6,981 nucleotides of DNA from Actinomycetota bacterium (lineage in GTDB: Bacteria > Actinomycetota > Actinomycetes > Nanopelagicales > Nanopelagicaceae), in the NCBI GenBank assembly GCA_947377725.1, contig CANCGX010000052.1, positions 1 to 6,981 of the forward strand. The letters run 5' to 3'. Made by a program: the position numbers and the translations under genes. Of the stretch, positions 1 to 6,040 are shown piece after piece. Below the pieces are notes generated by a model. That model searched no databases, was not told where the DNA came from, and was given only the letters and a program-made list of their open reading frames with translations. Each line of letters starts with the position of its first letter. Within the stretch, counting starts at the first letter, position 1.

Positions 1-351
<351 letters not shown>

Positions 352-369
352 AAGTGTTGATCTGGCATA

Positions 370-402
370 GAAACGAATCTAGCTTTTGCTATTTTCGATT
401 TC
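370..402 (-). other. Interrupted 12-bp hairpin just upstream of mature 16S
   Basis: Three 4-bp blocks pair in register: 370-373 with 399-402, 374-377 with 394-397, and 380-383 with 388-391. A single bulged base (398) and a 2x2 internal loop (378-379 / 392-393) separate the blocks, and the apex is a 4-nt loop (384-387). In the transcript the apical stem is UAGC-AAAA-GCUA. The hairpin ends about 19 nt before the 16S 5' end, so a role in leader folding or 5' maturation is possible. Its function is inferred only from position. Confidence 0.5.
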
Positions 403-477
403 TGTCCAATTGTTTTTGTTTCTGTACTAATCCAAACTCTTTCGAGCTGAAAAAAATACAAAGGAATCTAAGGCCTA

Positions 478-502
478 TTAACGTGTTTTTAAGGCACGTC
501 AA
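478..502 (-). other. Leader hairpin TTGACGTG/CACGTTAA
   Basis: In the transcript, TTGACGTG (502-495) can pair with CACGTTAA (485-478) over 8 bp with one G-U pair, closing a 9-nt loop. The upstream copy AACGTG (535-530) could instead pair with CACGTT over 6 bp, so two alternative folds exist. It is not followed directly by a U-tract, so it is not read as an intrinsic terminator. Confidence 0.45.
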
Positions 503-505
503 TTT

Positions 506-521
506 ATGCCTTGATTGGCAT
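506..521 (-). other. Leader hairpin ATGCC/GGCAT
   Basis: A perfect 5-bp inverted repeat, ATGCC at one end and GGCAT at the other, encloses a 6-nt loop in the 16S leader. It follows the nut-like motif and precedes the longer 478-502 hairpin. It is probably part of the folded leader; no specific role can be read from the sequence. Confidence 0.45.
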
Positions 522-528
522 TGATATT

Positions 529-550
529 GCACGTTGTTGAGTTCTCAAGG
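529..550 (-). promoter_or_regulatory. Conserved actinobacterial rRNA leader motif, nut-site-like
   Basis: The minus strand reads CTTGAGAACTCAACAACG within this interval. The GAACTCAAYA core matches the form seen in actinobacterial rRNA leaders and resembles the mycobacterial rrn nut-site element recognised by the NusA KH domains. In this position it would serve antitermination of the untranslated rRNA transcript with Nus factors. The match is read by eye from memory of the motif; a separate boxA is not clearly delimited. It lies about 50-70 nt downstream of the start predicted from the promoter at 605-633, as expected for a leader antitermination signal. Confidence 0.6.
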
Positions 551-604
551 TACGGACGCGCATCGAATCCAGGCGTTTATTCCTATTTTCGAGGCAGACC
601 GCCA

Positions 605-633
605 AACATAGTGCACCGCACGACGGGGGTCAA
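605..633 (-). promoter_or_regulatory. Candidate rRNA operon promoter (sigma70-type)
   Basis: On the minus strand a -35 box TTGACC (633-628) and a -10 box TATGTT (610-605) are separated by exactly 17 bp (627-611). Transcription would start around 598-599. The sequence after the -10 box is GC-rich (TGGCGG). A GC-rich discriminator is known from stringently controlled rRNA promoters, so growth-rate or ppGpp control is a reasonable inference. No A/T-rich UP element is evident upstream. This is the best promoter match in the intergenic region and lies at a sensible distance (about 245 nt) from mature 16S. Confidence 0.6.
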
Positions 634-770
634 ATCCGCATTTCTGCGTCTCAATTCCCGGCATGTGTTACCTGCTTGGAGAGCTACTCGGCCTATTCTG
701 GTGGCTAGATCTACGCATTTTTAAGCGTAAAACCTAGACTTAAGACCAGTCCGTTTCGTAGCGAGCCCGA

Positions 771-800
771 AATATAACCCACTCCACGCGTAAAAGCCAA
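771..800 (-). promoter_or_regulatory. Weak candidate upstream rRNA promoter
   Basis: The minus strand shows TTGGCT (800-795), an 18-bp spacer and TATATT (776-771), which would start transcription near 764. Tandem promoters are common upstream of rRNA operons, which makes this plausible. The -35 match is imperfect, however, and a pair like this can occur by chance. Three TGACC-type repeats lie just upstream of it. Confidence 0.3.
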
Positions 801-842
801 ATCCAGGTGACCACTTTTGACCTATCTGGGAGTGACCTTTCC

Positions 843-874
843 CACGCTCAAAAATGAGTGTTTTAGGCCCTAAA
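843..874 (-). other. Two small inverted repeats at the tyrS 3' end
   Basis: TTTAG-GGC-CTAAA (874-862) overlaps the tyrS stop codon, and ACTCA-TTT-TGAG-type pairing follows at 860-843. Stems are only 4-6 bp and neither is followed by a run of U, so intrinsic termination here is doubtful. They are the only structures near the end of the arg-tyrS run and could act as a weak terminator or 3' end stabiliser. Confidence 0.25.
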
Positions 875-2141
875 TTAGCTCGACTGCAGCCAAATCTCTT
901 TTGCCTTTGCGCAGTACAAGGAATCGCCCATAGAAAGCATCCTCAACCGTTGGAGCAAAATCTTCACCAGCAATCTTTGCATTGTTCAAGTACGCACCGC
1001 CCTCTTTCACAATGCGGCGTGCTGCAGATTTTGAATCAACTACTCCTGTCGCACAAAGAAGATCAACCCACGTTGGAATTGAGTCACTCTTTTTTATTTG
1101 CGTGCGTGGCAATTGTGAAAGTGCAGATTGCAAAGTTGCTTCATCAAGTTCCGATAAATCTCCTTGACCAAAGAGCGCTTTCGCAGCAGATTCTGATTGC
1201 TGTGCATTGTGCGCGCCATGAACAAGTGAAGTAACTTCACGAGCGAGTGCGCGATGCGCTTCACGTGCACCTGGATTTTCTTTGAGTGAAACTAGTAACG
1301 TTTCAATCTCTTCATGCGACTTAAAAGAAAACACCTTAAGCAATTTTTCAACGTCCGCATCATCGGCGCCAATCCAAAATTGGAAGAACGCGTAAGGAGA
1401 TGTCATCTCTGGATCCAACCAAACAGAGCCTCCTGCAGTCTTTCCAAATTTAGTTCCATCCGACTTTGTGATCAATGGAATCGTAAGTGCATGCGCAGAA
1501 CCACTCTCAACTTTTCTAATTAAATCCAAGCCAGCGACGATGTTACCCCATTGATCGCTGCCGCCCATTTGCAATTTACAATTGTGAAGTTTGTACAATT
1601 CTAAATAATCCAGAGCTTGTAAAACTTGATATGAAAATTCTGTGTACGAAATACCGCCACCTTCAAGACGAGCAGAAACACTATCTTTCGAAAGCATTTG
1701 ATTAACACTGAAGTGTTTACCAATGTCGCGCAAAAATGTTAGCGCTGAAATTGGTGCAGTCCAATCAAGATTGTTGGCCATAACAGCTGCGTTGGAACCT
1801 TCAAAGGATAGGAACTGTTCAAGCTGCTTTTTAATGCGATTGACCCAGTCAACAACGACTGATTCATCATTAAGCGAACGCTCTTCGTTGCGACCAGAAG
1901 GATCGCCGACCAATCCGGTTGAACCACCAACGAGCGGTATCGGCTTGTGGCCCGCTAACTGGAAACGGCGCATGGTGCAGATAACGGCAAGATTTCCAAT
2001 GTGGAGACTTGGTGCCGTTGGGTCAAAGCCCACGTAAAACGTAAGTGGGGCGCTCTCCAAATCCTTCGTCAATGCATCACGATCGGTTGTTTGAGAAATA
2101 AGTCCGCGCCACTCAAGGTCTGCAAGTAGTTGTTTAGTCAT
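870..2141 (-). CDS. tyrS: Tyrosyl-tRNA synthetase
   Basis: A 423-residue cytoplasmic class Ic synthetase that activates tyrosine with ATP and transfers it to tRNA-Tyr; the length is normal for bacterial TyrS. The Rossmann catalytic domain shows FYVGFDPT (35-42), the HIGH-type motif HIGN (47-50), the tyrosine and ATP pocket segment around YQVLQALDYL (171-180), GGSDQWGN (193-200) and the KMSKS-type loop as KFGKT (231-235), a normal TyrS variant. An alpha-helical anticodon-binding region follows. An S4 RNA-binding domain ends the protein from about residue 356 (TWVDLLCATGVVDSKSAARR). The ATG lies 5 nt after the argH stop. No clear Shine-Dalgarno is visible, so translation is probably coupled to argH. 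It is the last protein gene before the rRNA operon, on the same strand. The start is supported by the typical TyrS N-terminus. Confidence 0.98.
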   Translation of the reverse strand: MTKQLLADLEWRGLISQTTDRDALTKDLESAPLTFYVGFDPTAPSLHIGNLAVICTMRRFQLAGHKPIPLVGGSTGLVGDPSGRNEERSLNDESVVVDWVNRIKKQLEQFLSFEGSNAAVMANNLDWTAPISALTFLRDIGKHFSVNQMLSKDSVSARLEGGGISYTEFSYQVLQALDYLELYKLHNCKLQMGGSDQWGNIVAGLDLIRKVESGSAHALTIPLITKSDGTKFGKTAGGSVWLDPEMTSPYAFFQFWIGADDADVEKLLKVFSFKSHEEIETLLVSLKENPGAREAHRALAREVTSLVHGAHNAQQSESAAKALFGQGDLSELDEATLQSALSQLPRTQIKKSDSIPTWVDLLCATGVVDSKSAARRIVKEGGAYLNNAKIAGEDFAPTVEDAFYGRFLVLRKGKRDLAAVELI

Positions 2142-2146
2142 GGCTT

Positions 2147-3574
2147 TTAGATACTCATCATTCTCGAGAAGGATTCACGGCTTTCTTTAATTGCATTCAA
2201 GGCTGCTCTATTTGCTTCGTCGAGCGCTCTTACCTGCGCTGCGATGCTTGCAGATGACGTTCCACTTATCGATGTGCGCGAAGAAGTAGCACCTTCACCA
2301 CTAAGCAAAGATCTGATGTCGGGCATAAGGTCGACATGGACGCTTGCTATCTGTGAGTCAGAAAGTTCATGGACTTCCACTCCTAATGAATCCGCCAAGC
2401 GAACACACTTTCCCGAAGCTTCGTGAGCATCGGAGAATGGAATTCCTTTTCGAGCCAAGTAATCTGCAATTTCCGTCGCAAGCGCGTGCCCGGCCACCGC
2501 TCCCCTAGCCATCTTCTCGCGATCAAAGGAAGTGGTCTCAATCATTCCTATAACAGCAGGCAAAATAACTTGAAGAGTTTCGATGGAATCAAAGATTGGT
2601 TCTTTATCTTCTTGGAGATCGCGGTTGTAAGCAAAAGGCAGACCTTTTAGAACTGTGAGTAAGCCAGTGAGATTGCCAATCAAGCGACCAGATTTTCCTC
2701 GTGCAAGCTCGGCTATATCCGGATTCTTCTTCTGGGGCATGATCGATGATCCAGTAGAGAAAGCGTCATCGAGTTTTGCCCAACCGAATTCAGTTGTGCT
2801 CCAAATGGTGAATTCTTCTCCGATACGTGAGAGGTGTATTCCAATAACAGAAAAAATAAAGAGCGCCTCTGCAACGAAATCGCGATCACTTACTGCATCA
2901 ATCGAATTCAAAAGCGGACCTTTAAATCCGAGTTCAGCAGCAGTTTTTTCAGGGTGCGGTAGTAAACCAGAACCAGCCAGCGCTCCTGCACCAAGAGGTG
3001 AGAAAGAGTTTCTCTTGAGCCAATCTGCGATGCGATCTATGTCGCGGAGAAATGCATGGGAATGTTTTGCTATTTCATGGCCAAAATTAATTGGTTGAGC
3101 ATGTTGAAGATGTGTAAATCCAGGAGCAAGTGCATCTTTGTATTCGTCAGCAACTCGGTTTAATGCATCGATGAGTTGCGTAAGTGTCTGGGCTATCTCC
3201 ATGATGTGGTCAATCAAGTACAGCTTAAAATCGGTGACAACTAGATCATTTCTGGATCGACCAGCTCTAAACGCTCCCCCGAGTGCACCTAACTTCTCAA
3301 TGAGGCCTCGTTCAATCGCACTGTGGACATCTTCATCGGAATCGTTAAAACCAAATTTTCCAGTTTCTATTTCAGAGCTAAGGCTTGCTAGAGCGCTGAT
3401 GATTTTCTCTGAATCCGCTACTGAAATGACGCCGGAAGCAGCTAGTCCATGAACGTGTGCAACGTTGACCCGTATGTCGTACTGAGCCAGGCGCCAATCG
3501 AAATCCACGCTCCTTGAGAGAGTGGCAACTGATTGCGCTGGTCCTTGTGAAAACCGTCCACCCCAGAGAGCCAT
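2147..3574 (-). CDS. argH: Argininosuccinate lyase
   Basis: A 475-residue enzyme of the fumarase/aspartase superfamily that cleaves argininosuccinate to arginine and fumarate, the last arginine step; it normally acts as a cytoplasmic homotetramer. The N-terminus MALWGGRF is typical. Conserved regions are GRSRND (105-110), FTHLQHAQP (153-161) with the His of the active site, and the family signature GSSIMPQKKNP (275-285) carrying the catalytic serine on the mobile loop. The C-terminal domain is complete (AHEASGKCV near 384-391). One deviation is Leu111, where GRSRNDQ normally has Gln. The start has a good AAGGA ribosome site that overlaps the argR stop. The gene sits directly after argR with no argG between them, although argininosuccinate synthase must supply its substrate. 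Confidence 0.98.
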   Translation of the reverse strand: MALWGGRFSQGPAQSVATLSRSVDFDWRLAQYDIRVNVAHVHGLAASGVISVADSEKIISALASLSSEIETGKFGFNDSDEDVHSAIERGLIEKLGALGGAFRAGRSRNDLVVTDFKLYLIDHIMEIAQTLTQLIDALNRVADEYKDALAPGFTHLQHAQPINFGHEIAKHSHAFLRDIDRIADWLKRNSFSPLGAGALAGSGLLPHPEKTAAELGFKGPLLNSIDAVSDRDFVAEALFIFSVIGIHLSRIGEEFTIWSTTEFGWAKLDDAFSTGSSIMPQKKNPDIAELARGKSGRLIGNLTGLLTVLKGLPFAYNRDLQEDKEPIFDSIETLQVILPAVIGMIETTSFDREKMARGAVAGHALATEIADYLARKGIPFSDAHEASGKCVRLADSLGVEVHELSDSQIASVHVDLMPDIRSLLSGEGATSSRTSISGTSSASIAAQVRALDEANRAALNAIKESRESFSRMMSI

Positions 3575-3580
3575 ATGAAT

Positions 3581-3585
3581 TCCTT
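3581..3585 (-). promoter_or_regulatory. argH ribosome binding site overlapping the argR stop
   Basis: AAGGA lies 6 nt upstream of the argH ATG, and its first two bases belong to the TAA stop of argR. The arrangement supports the argH start and suggests that termination on argR and initiation on argH are coupled. Confidence 0.7.
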
Positions 3586-4090
3586 ACCTTTTCTTTGGTT
3601 GTGTGGACTTGCCTTCTTTACCTCTCGATTTTACGCGAGTCATGCCTAGAAATTCTTGTATTTCTTCAATGAGTCGAGGTCCACCTTGGCTGGAACTAGC
3701 AATGGCCAAAACTGTGTCATCTCCCGCAATTGTTCCTAGAAGTGTCGATAAACCAGATCGGTCTAAAGCGCTTGCAAGAAGTTGGGCGCCACCTGGAGGC
3801 GTTCGCAAAACCGCTAGATTCCCACTCGCTTTTGCGGTAATCAATAGATCTATTTTCGTTGATGCTTTTTGATCGATAGGGAGCAAATACCGCGTATTAC
3901 CTTTTTCATCTTTTCCTCGGTACGCACCTAATTCAACCAAGTCCCTGCTAGCAGTAGCTTGCGTTACTACTACCCCCACTTTCTTTAAAGCTTTTACTAG
4001 TCCTTCTTGCGAATCAATTATTGAATTTGAAACAAGTTCAGCAATGATGCCTTTTCTCGCTGACGGAGTCGTTGATTGCAATTTAGCCAT
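3584..4090 (-). CDS. argR: Arginine repressor ArgR
   Basis: A 168-residue transcription factor that binds ARG-box operators as an arginine-dependent hexamer and represses arginine biosynthesis genes. The N-terminal winged helix-turn-helix (about 10-70) carries the recognition segment TQATASRDL (43-51). The C-terminal oligomerisation and arginine-binding domain includes GNLAVLRTPPG (90-100) and GTIAGDDT (119-126), whose aspartates contact arginine in characterised ArgRs. I chose the ATG at 4090: it begins MAKLQSTTPSARK, has AAGAGGTG upstream at good spacing, and overlaps the argD stop by 8 nt. A start at 4114 would add eight residues coded inside argD without a comparable ribosome site. The final 15 residues, KSRGKEGKSTQPKKR, form an unusually basic tail beyond the usual fold. 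Being within the arg run, it is probably autoregulated, but no operator is visible in the window. Confidence 0.95.
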   Translation of the reverse strand: MAKLQSTTPSARKGIIAELVSNSIIDSQEGLVKALKKVGVVVTQATASRDLVELGAYRGKDEKGNTRYLLPIDQKASTKIDLLITAKASGNLAVLRTPPGGAQLLASALDRSGLSTLLGTIAGDDTVLAIASSSQGGPRLIEEIQEFLGMTRVKSRGKEGKSTQPKKR

Positions 4091-5255
4091 GCTGAAGCAC
4101 CTCTTCCATTGCATCGGTAAATTTCGATAGAAACTCTTTTATCTCAGTGGTCGTAAGCGTTAAAGCAGGCGCGATTCTGATAACTGAGTCTGATGTCGCA
4201 TTCACAAGAAGTCCACGTGTCGAACATGCAAGTACTACAGCGCTTGCATTCTTATCTTTCAAAACAATACCCAGCAACAATCCCCTTCCTCGCACCAATT
4301 CGATGCCGGGCACGTTCTGAAGTCCCTTTCGAATTGCTGCCTCATGCTTGATTGTCGATTTAATAAGTTTCTTCTTCTCAATAGCAGCGATGACGGCAAG
4401 TCCTGCTGCTGCCGAGATTGGATTTCCACCAAAAGTGGATCCATGTTGTCCTGCTAGGAAATGTGGCGCGTTCTCTCCTACGGTGATAGTCGCACCCAAT
4501 GGAAGGCCGCCACCTAGCCCTTTTGCAATCGTTAAAATGTCAGGAGTAACGCCTTCGCTTTCATATCCAAACCAAGATCCCGTTCTACCCATGCCAGTCT
4601 GAACGGCATCGACGCAAAGCAGAACTCCGTACTGATCGCATAGTTCTCTAACTCTCTTGATGTAACCCGGTGGTGGCACCACCACTCCATTCTCACCTTG
4701 AATCGGTTCGAGTATTACCATCGCAACACGAGACGATAGTGCACGTTCCATTGCAGCAATATTTCCAAAAGGAATGAATTTGACGCCCCTCAGAAGAGGA
4801 ATAAATGCCGATCTTTTTGCGGGTTGACCTGTTAGCGAGAGTGCTCCCATGGTTCTTCCATGAAAACTTCCCTGAGTGGAAATGATTCTCTTTCGTCCCG
4901 TTAGTCGGGAAAGTTTCAGTGCGGCTTCATTTGCTTCAGCGCCAGAATTGCAAAAGAAGACTTTGCTTGGCACGCCAACAAGTTCTTGAAGCTTTTCTGC
5001 GAGTGCAAGGCTTTGCGGATGTGAATAAAGATTGCTGACATGGCTCAAAGTTCGAATCTGCGATGAGACCGCTTTCACTATATCTGGATCAGCATGTCCC
5101 AATATGTTTGTTGCAATTCCACCAATGAAATCTAGATACTTTTTTCCAGCGTCATCCCATACATAGAGACCTTTTCCTTTAACCAATGAAATACCCGGTG
5201 TTCCATAGTTATTCTCCATAACCGCTTGCCACCGTGAAGTCGCCAAAGAATTCAT
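4083..5255 (-). CDS. argD: Acetylornithine aminotransferase
   Basis: A 390-residue class III PLP-dependent aminotransferase that converts N-acetylglutamate semialdehyde and glutamate to N-acetylornithine and 2-oxoglutarate; family members may also serve lysine synthesis as succinyldiaminopimelate aminotransferase. Visible landmarks are the PLP-phosphate segment CNSGAEANEAA (102-112), EPIQGE (183-188), the cofactor Asp216 and Gln219 in DAVQTGMGRTG (216-226), the Schiff-base Lys245 in TIAKGLGGG, and HGSTFGGNP (271-279). The usual sequence at 216-219 is DEVQ, so Ala217 replaces a well conserved Glu, though not the cofactor-binding Asp or Gln. The start overlaps the argB stop as ATGA, with GGTGG seven nucleotides upstream. 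The 3' end runs into argR with an 8-nt overlap, leaving no room for argF, which often follows argD in actinobacteria. Confidence 0.97.
   Translation of the reverse strand: MNSLATSRWQAVMENNYGTPGISLVKGKGLYVWDDAGKKYLDFIGGIATNILGHADPDIVKAVSSQIRTLSHVSNLYSHPQSLALAEKLQELVGVPSKVFFCNSGAEANEAALKLSRLTGRKRIISTQGSFHGRTMGALSLTGQPAKRSAFIPLLRGVKFIPFGNIAAMERALSSRVAMVILEPIQGENGVVVPPPGYIKRVRELCDQYGVLLCVDAVQTGMGRTGSWFGYESEGVTPDILTIAKGLGGGLPLGATITVGENAPHFLAGQHGSTFGGNPISAAAGLAVIAAIEKKKLIKSTIKHEAAIRKGLQNVPGIELVRGRGLLLGIVLKDKNASAVVLACSTRGLLVNATSDSVIRIAPALTLTTTEIKEFLSKFTDAMEEVLQHG
4098..4105 (-). promoter_or_regulatory. argR ribosome binding site inside argD, deciding the start
   Basis: AAGAGGTG ends 7 nt before the ATG at 4090 (9 nt from the AAGAGG core), inside the last codons of argD. 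It favours the 168-residue ArgR over the form starting at 4114 and fits translational coupling with argD. Confidence 0.65.
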
Positions 5256-6040
5256 TTCGTTACCACCGTCCCACCCTCTCCACGTAGAGCTAGCAGTAAG
5301 TTTTTGCTGTCGCGTCCGTCTATCACGCGCACTTGCTTTGCTCCTGCGCTGAGAGCAGCGAGAGCTGCTTTTACTTTAGGAATCATTCCGGAGGCAAAAG
5401 TTGGTTGAAGAATCGTCAGCTCTTCTGACGTGATTGAAGAAATCAAGGAAGATGGATCTGGAAAATCCTTATAAATTCCAGGTACATCAGTCATGAAAAT
5501 AACCTCATCCGACTTCAAAGCGCCGCCAACCGCACCTGCCGCTAAATCACCATTGAGGTTTAGTCCGGTTCCGTCCTCGTTAACGGCCACAGGAGAAAGA
5601 ACAGGCAAGAAACCCGCTGATAAAAGTATCGTCAAAAGTTTCGGGTCAGTACTTGCCACATCGCCTACAAGTCCAATATCCAAACTCTTTCCATCCACTA
5701 CCGGGGACATTTGTTGCGCACGAATAGTTGCGCCATCGCCAGCTGACAACCCAACAGCATTTGCGCCATATCCAACGAGTTGATTCACCAAAGTTCGCAA
5801 AACCTGACCCGATAGAACCTTTTGCACGATCTCAAAAACTTCAGGCGAAGTCTGCCTATAGCCACTAATCATTTCAGTTGAAATACCGTGGATTGCTAAT
5901 TCCGCATCCACTTGTGGGCCGCCCCCGTGAACCAAAACAATTTTCTCGCCGGAATTATGGAAGTCAGCTACAACTTTAAGAATTGCATCAGGAACCCCAG
6001 CGCGCGGCAACGCATGGCCACCATATTTAACGACAATCAT
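5252..6040 (-). CDS. argB: Acetylglutamate kinase, short form without N-terminal arginine-sensing helix
   Basis: A 262-residue amino acid kinase that phosphorylates N-acetyl-L-glutamate with ATP. Catalytic features are Lys5 in VVKYGG (3-8), the glycine loop HGGGPQVD (38-45), NLNGD (161-165) with the catalytic Asp165 (family consensus NxNAD, so Ala is replaced by Gly), and Lys222 in SGMIPKVKAAL. The length fits the short, E. coli-like class (about 258). Arginine-inhibited enzymes such as those of mycobacteria carry roughly 25-30 extra N-terminal residues forming an interlocking helix. The frame upstream of this ATG has no ATG, GTG or TTG before a TAA at 6088-6086, so no longer form can be encoded. 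The C-terminal ExFTDxGxGT-type segment of arginine-binding kinases is also not recognisable. The start overlaps the argJ stop as ATGA; no strong ribosome site is seen, so coupling to argJ is likely. Confidence 0.96.
   Translation of the reverse strand: MIVVKYGGHALPRAGVPDAILKVVADFHNSGEKIVLVHGGGPQVDAELAIHGISTEMISGYRQTSPEVFEIVQKVLSGQVLRTLVNQLVGYGANAVGLSAGDGATIRAQQMSPVVDGKSLDIGLVGDVASTDPKLLTILLSAGFLPVLSPVAVNEDGTGLNLNGDLAAGAVGGALKSDEVIFMTDVPGIYKDFPDPSSLISSITSEELTILQPTFASGMIPKVKAALAALSAGAKQVRVIDGRDSKNLLLALRGEGGTVVTK

Larger units (their letters stand above)
352..869 (-). other. Gene-free tyrS-16S intergenic region: rRNA promoters and leader
   Basis: This stretch of about 520 bp lies between the tyrS stop and the 16S 5' end and contains no credible protein or tRNA gene. 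In the direction of transcription it holds two small inverted repeats just after tyrS, three TGACC-type repeats (808-837), a weak promoter-like pair (771-800), a better promoter (605-633), a nut-like motif (529-550) and several hairpins (506-521, 478-502, 370-402). This is the expected content of an rRNA operon control region plus leader. A further minor inverted repeat, TACGC/GCGTA around an 8-nt loop, lies at 712-729 and has no assigned role. If transcription starts near 598, the leader is about 245 nt long. The RNase III stem that normally closes around 16S needs the 3' trailer, which is outside the window. Confidence 0.8.

Noticed and set aside
475..502. Promoter-like TTGACG-16-TAATAG close to 16S
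   Set aside because: The -10 match is poor and the sequence is better explained as the leader hairpin at 478-502.
515..724. Plus-strand open frame of 69 codons in the rRNA control region
   Set aside because: It covers the promoter and nut-like leader of the rRNA operon, lacks a ribosome site and resembles no protein I recognise.
854..1234. Plus-strand open frame of 126 codons opposite tyrS
   Set aside because: It is antisense to a clearly conserved gene, has no ribosome site or recognisable domain, and its composition follows the tyrS codons.
2655..3098. Plus-strand open frame of 147 codons opposite argH
   Set aside because: Antisense shadow of argH with no family resemblance.
4014..4024. 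Perfect palindrome TCAAT-T-ATTGA resembling half of an ARG box
   Set aside because: It lies inside the argR coding sequence in conserved-frame codons, lacks the full operator consensus and is not near a promoter.
4091..4114. Earlier ATG start for ArgR adding MQWKRCFS
   Set aside because: The added codons are the end of argD in another frame, and the strong ribosome site at 4098-4105 points to the downstream ATG.
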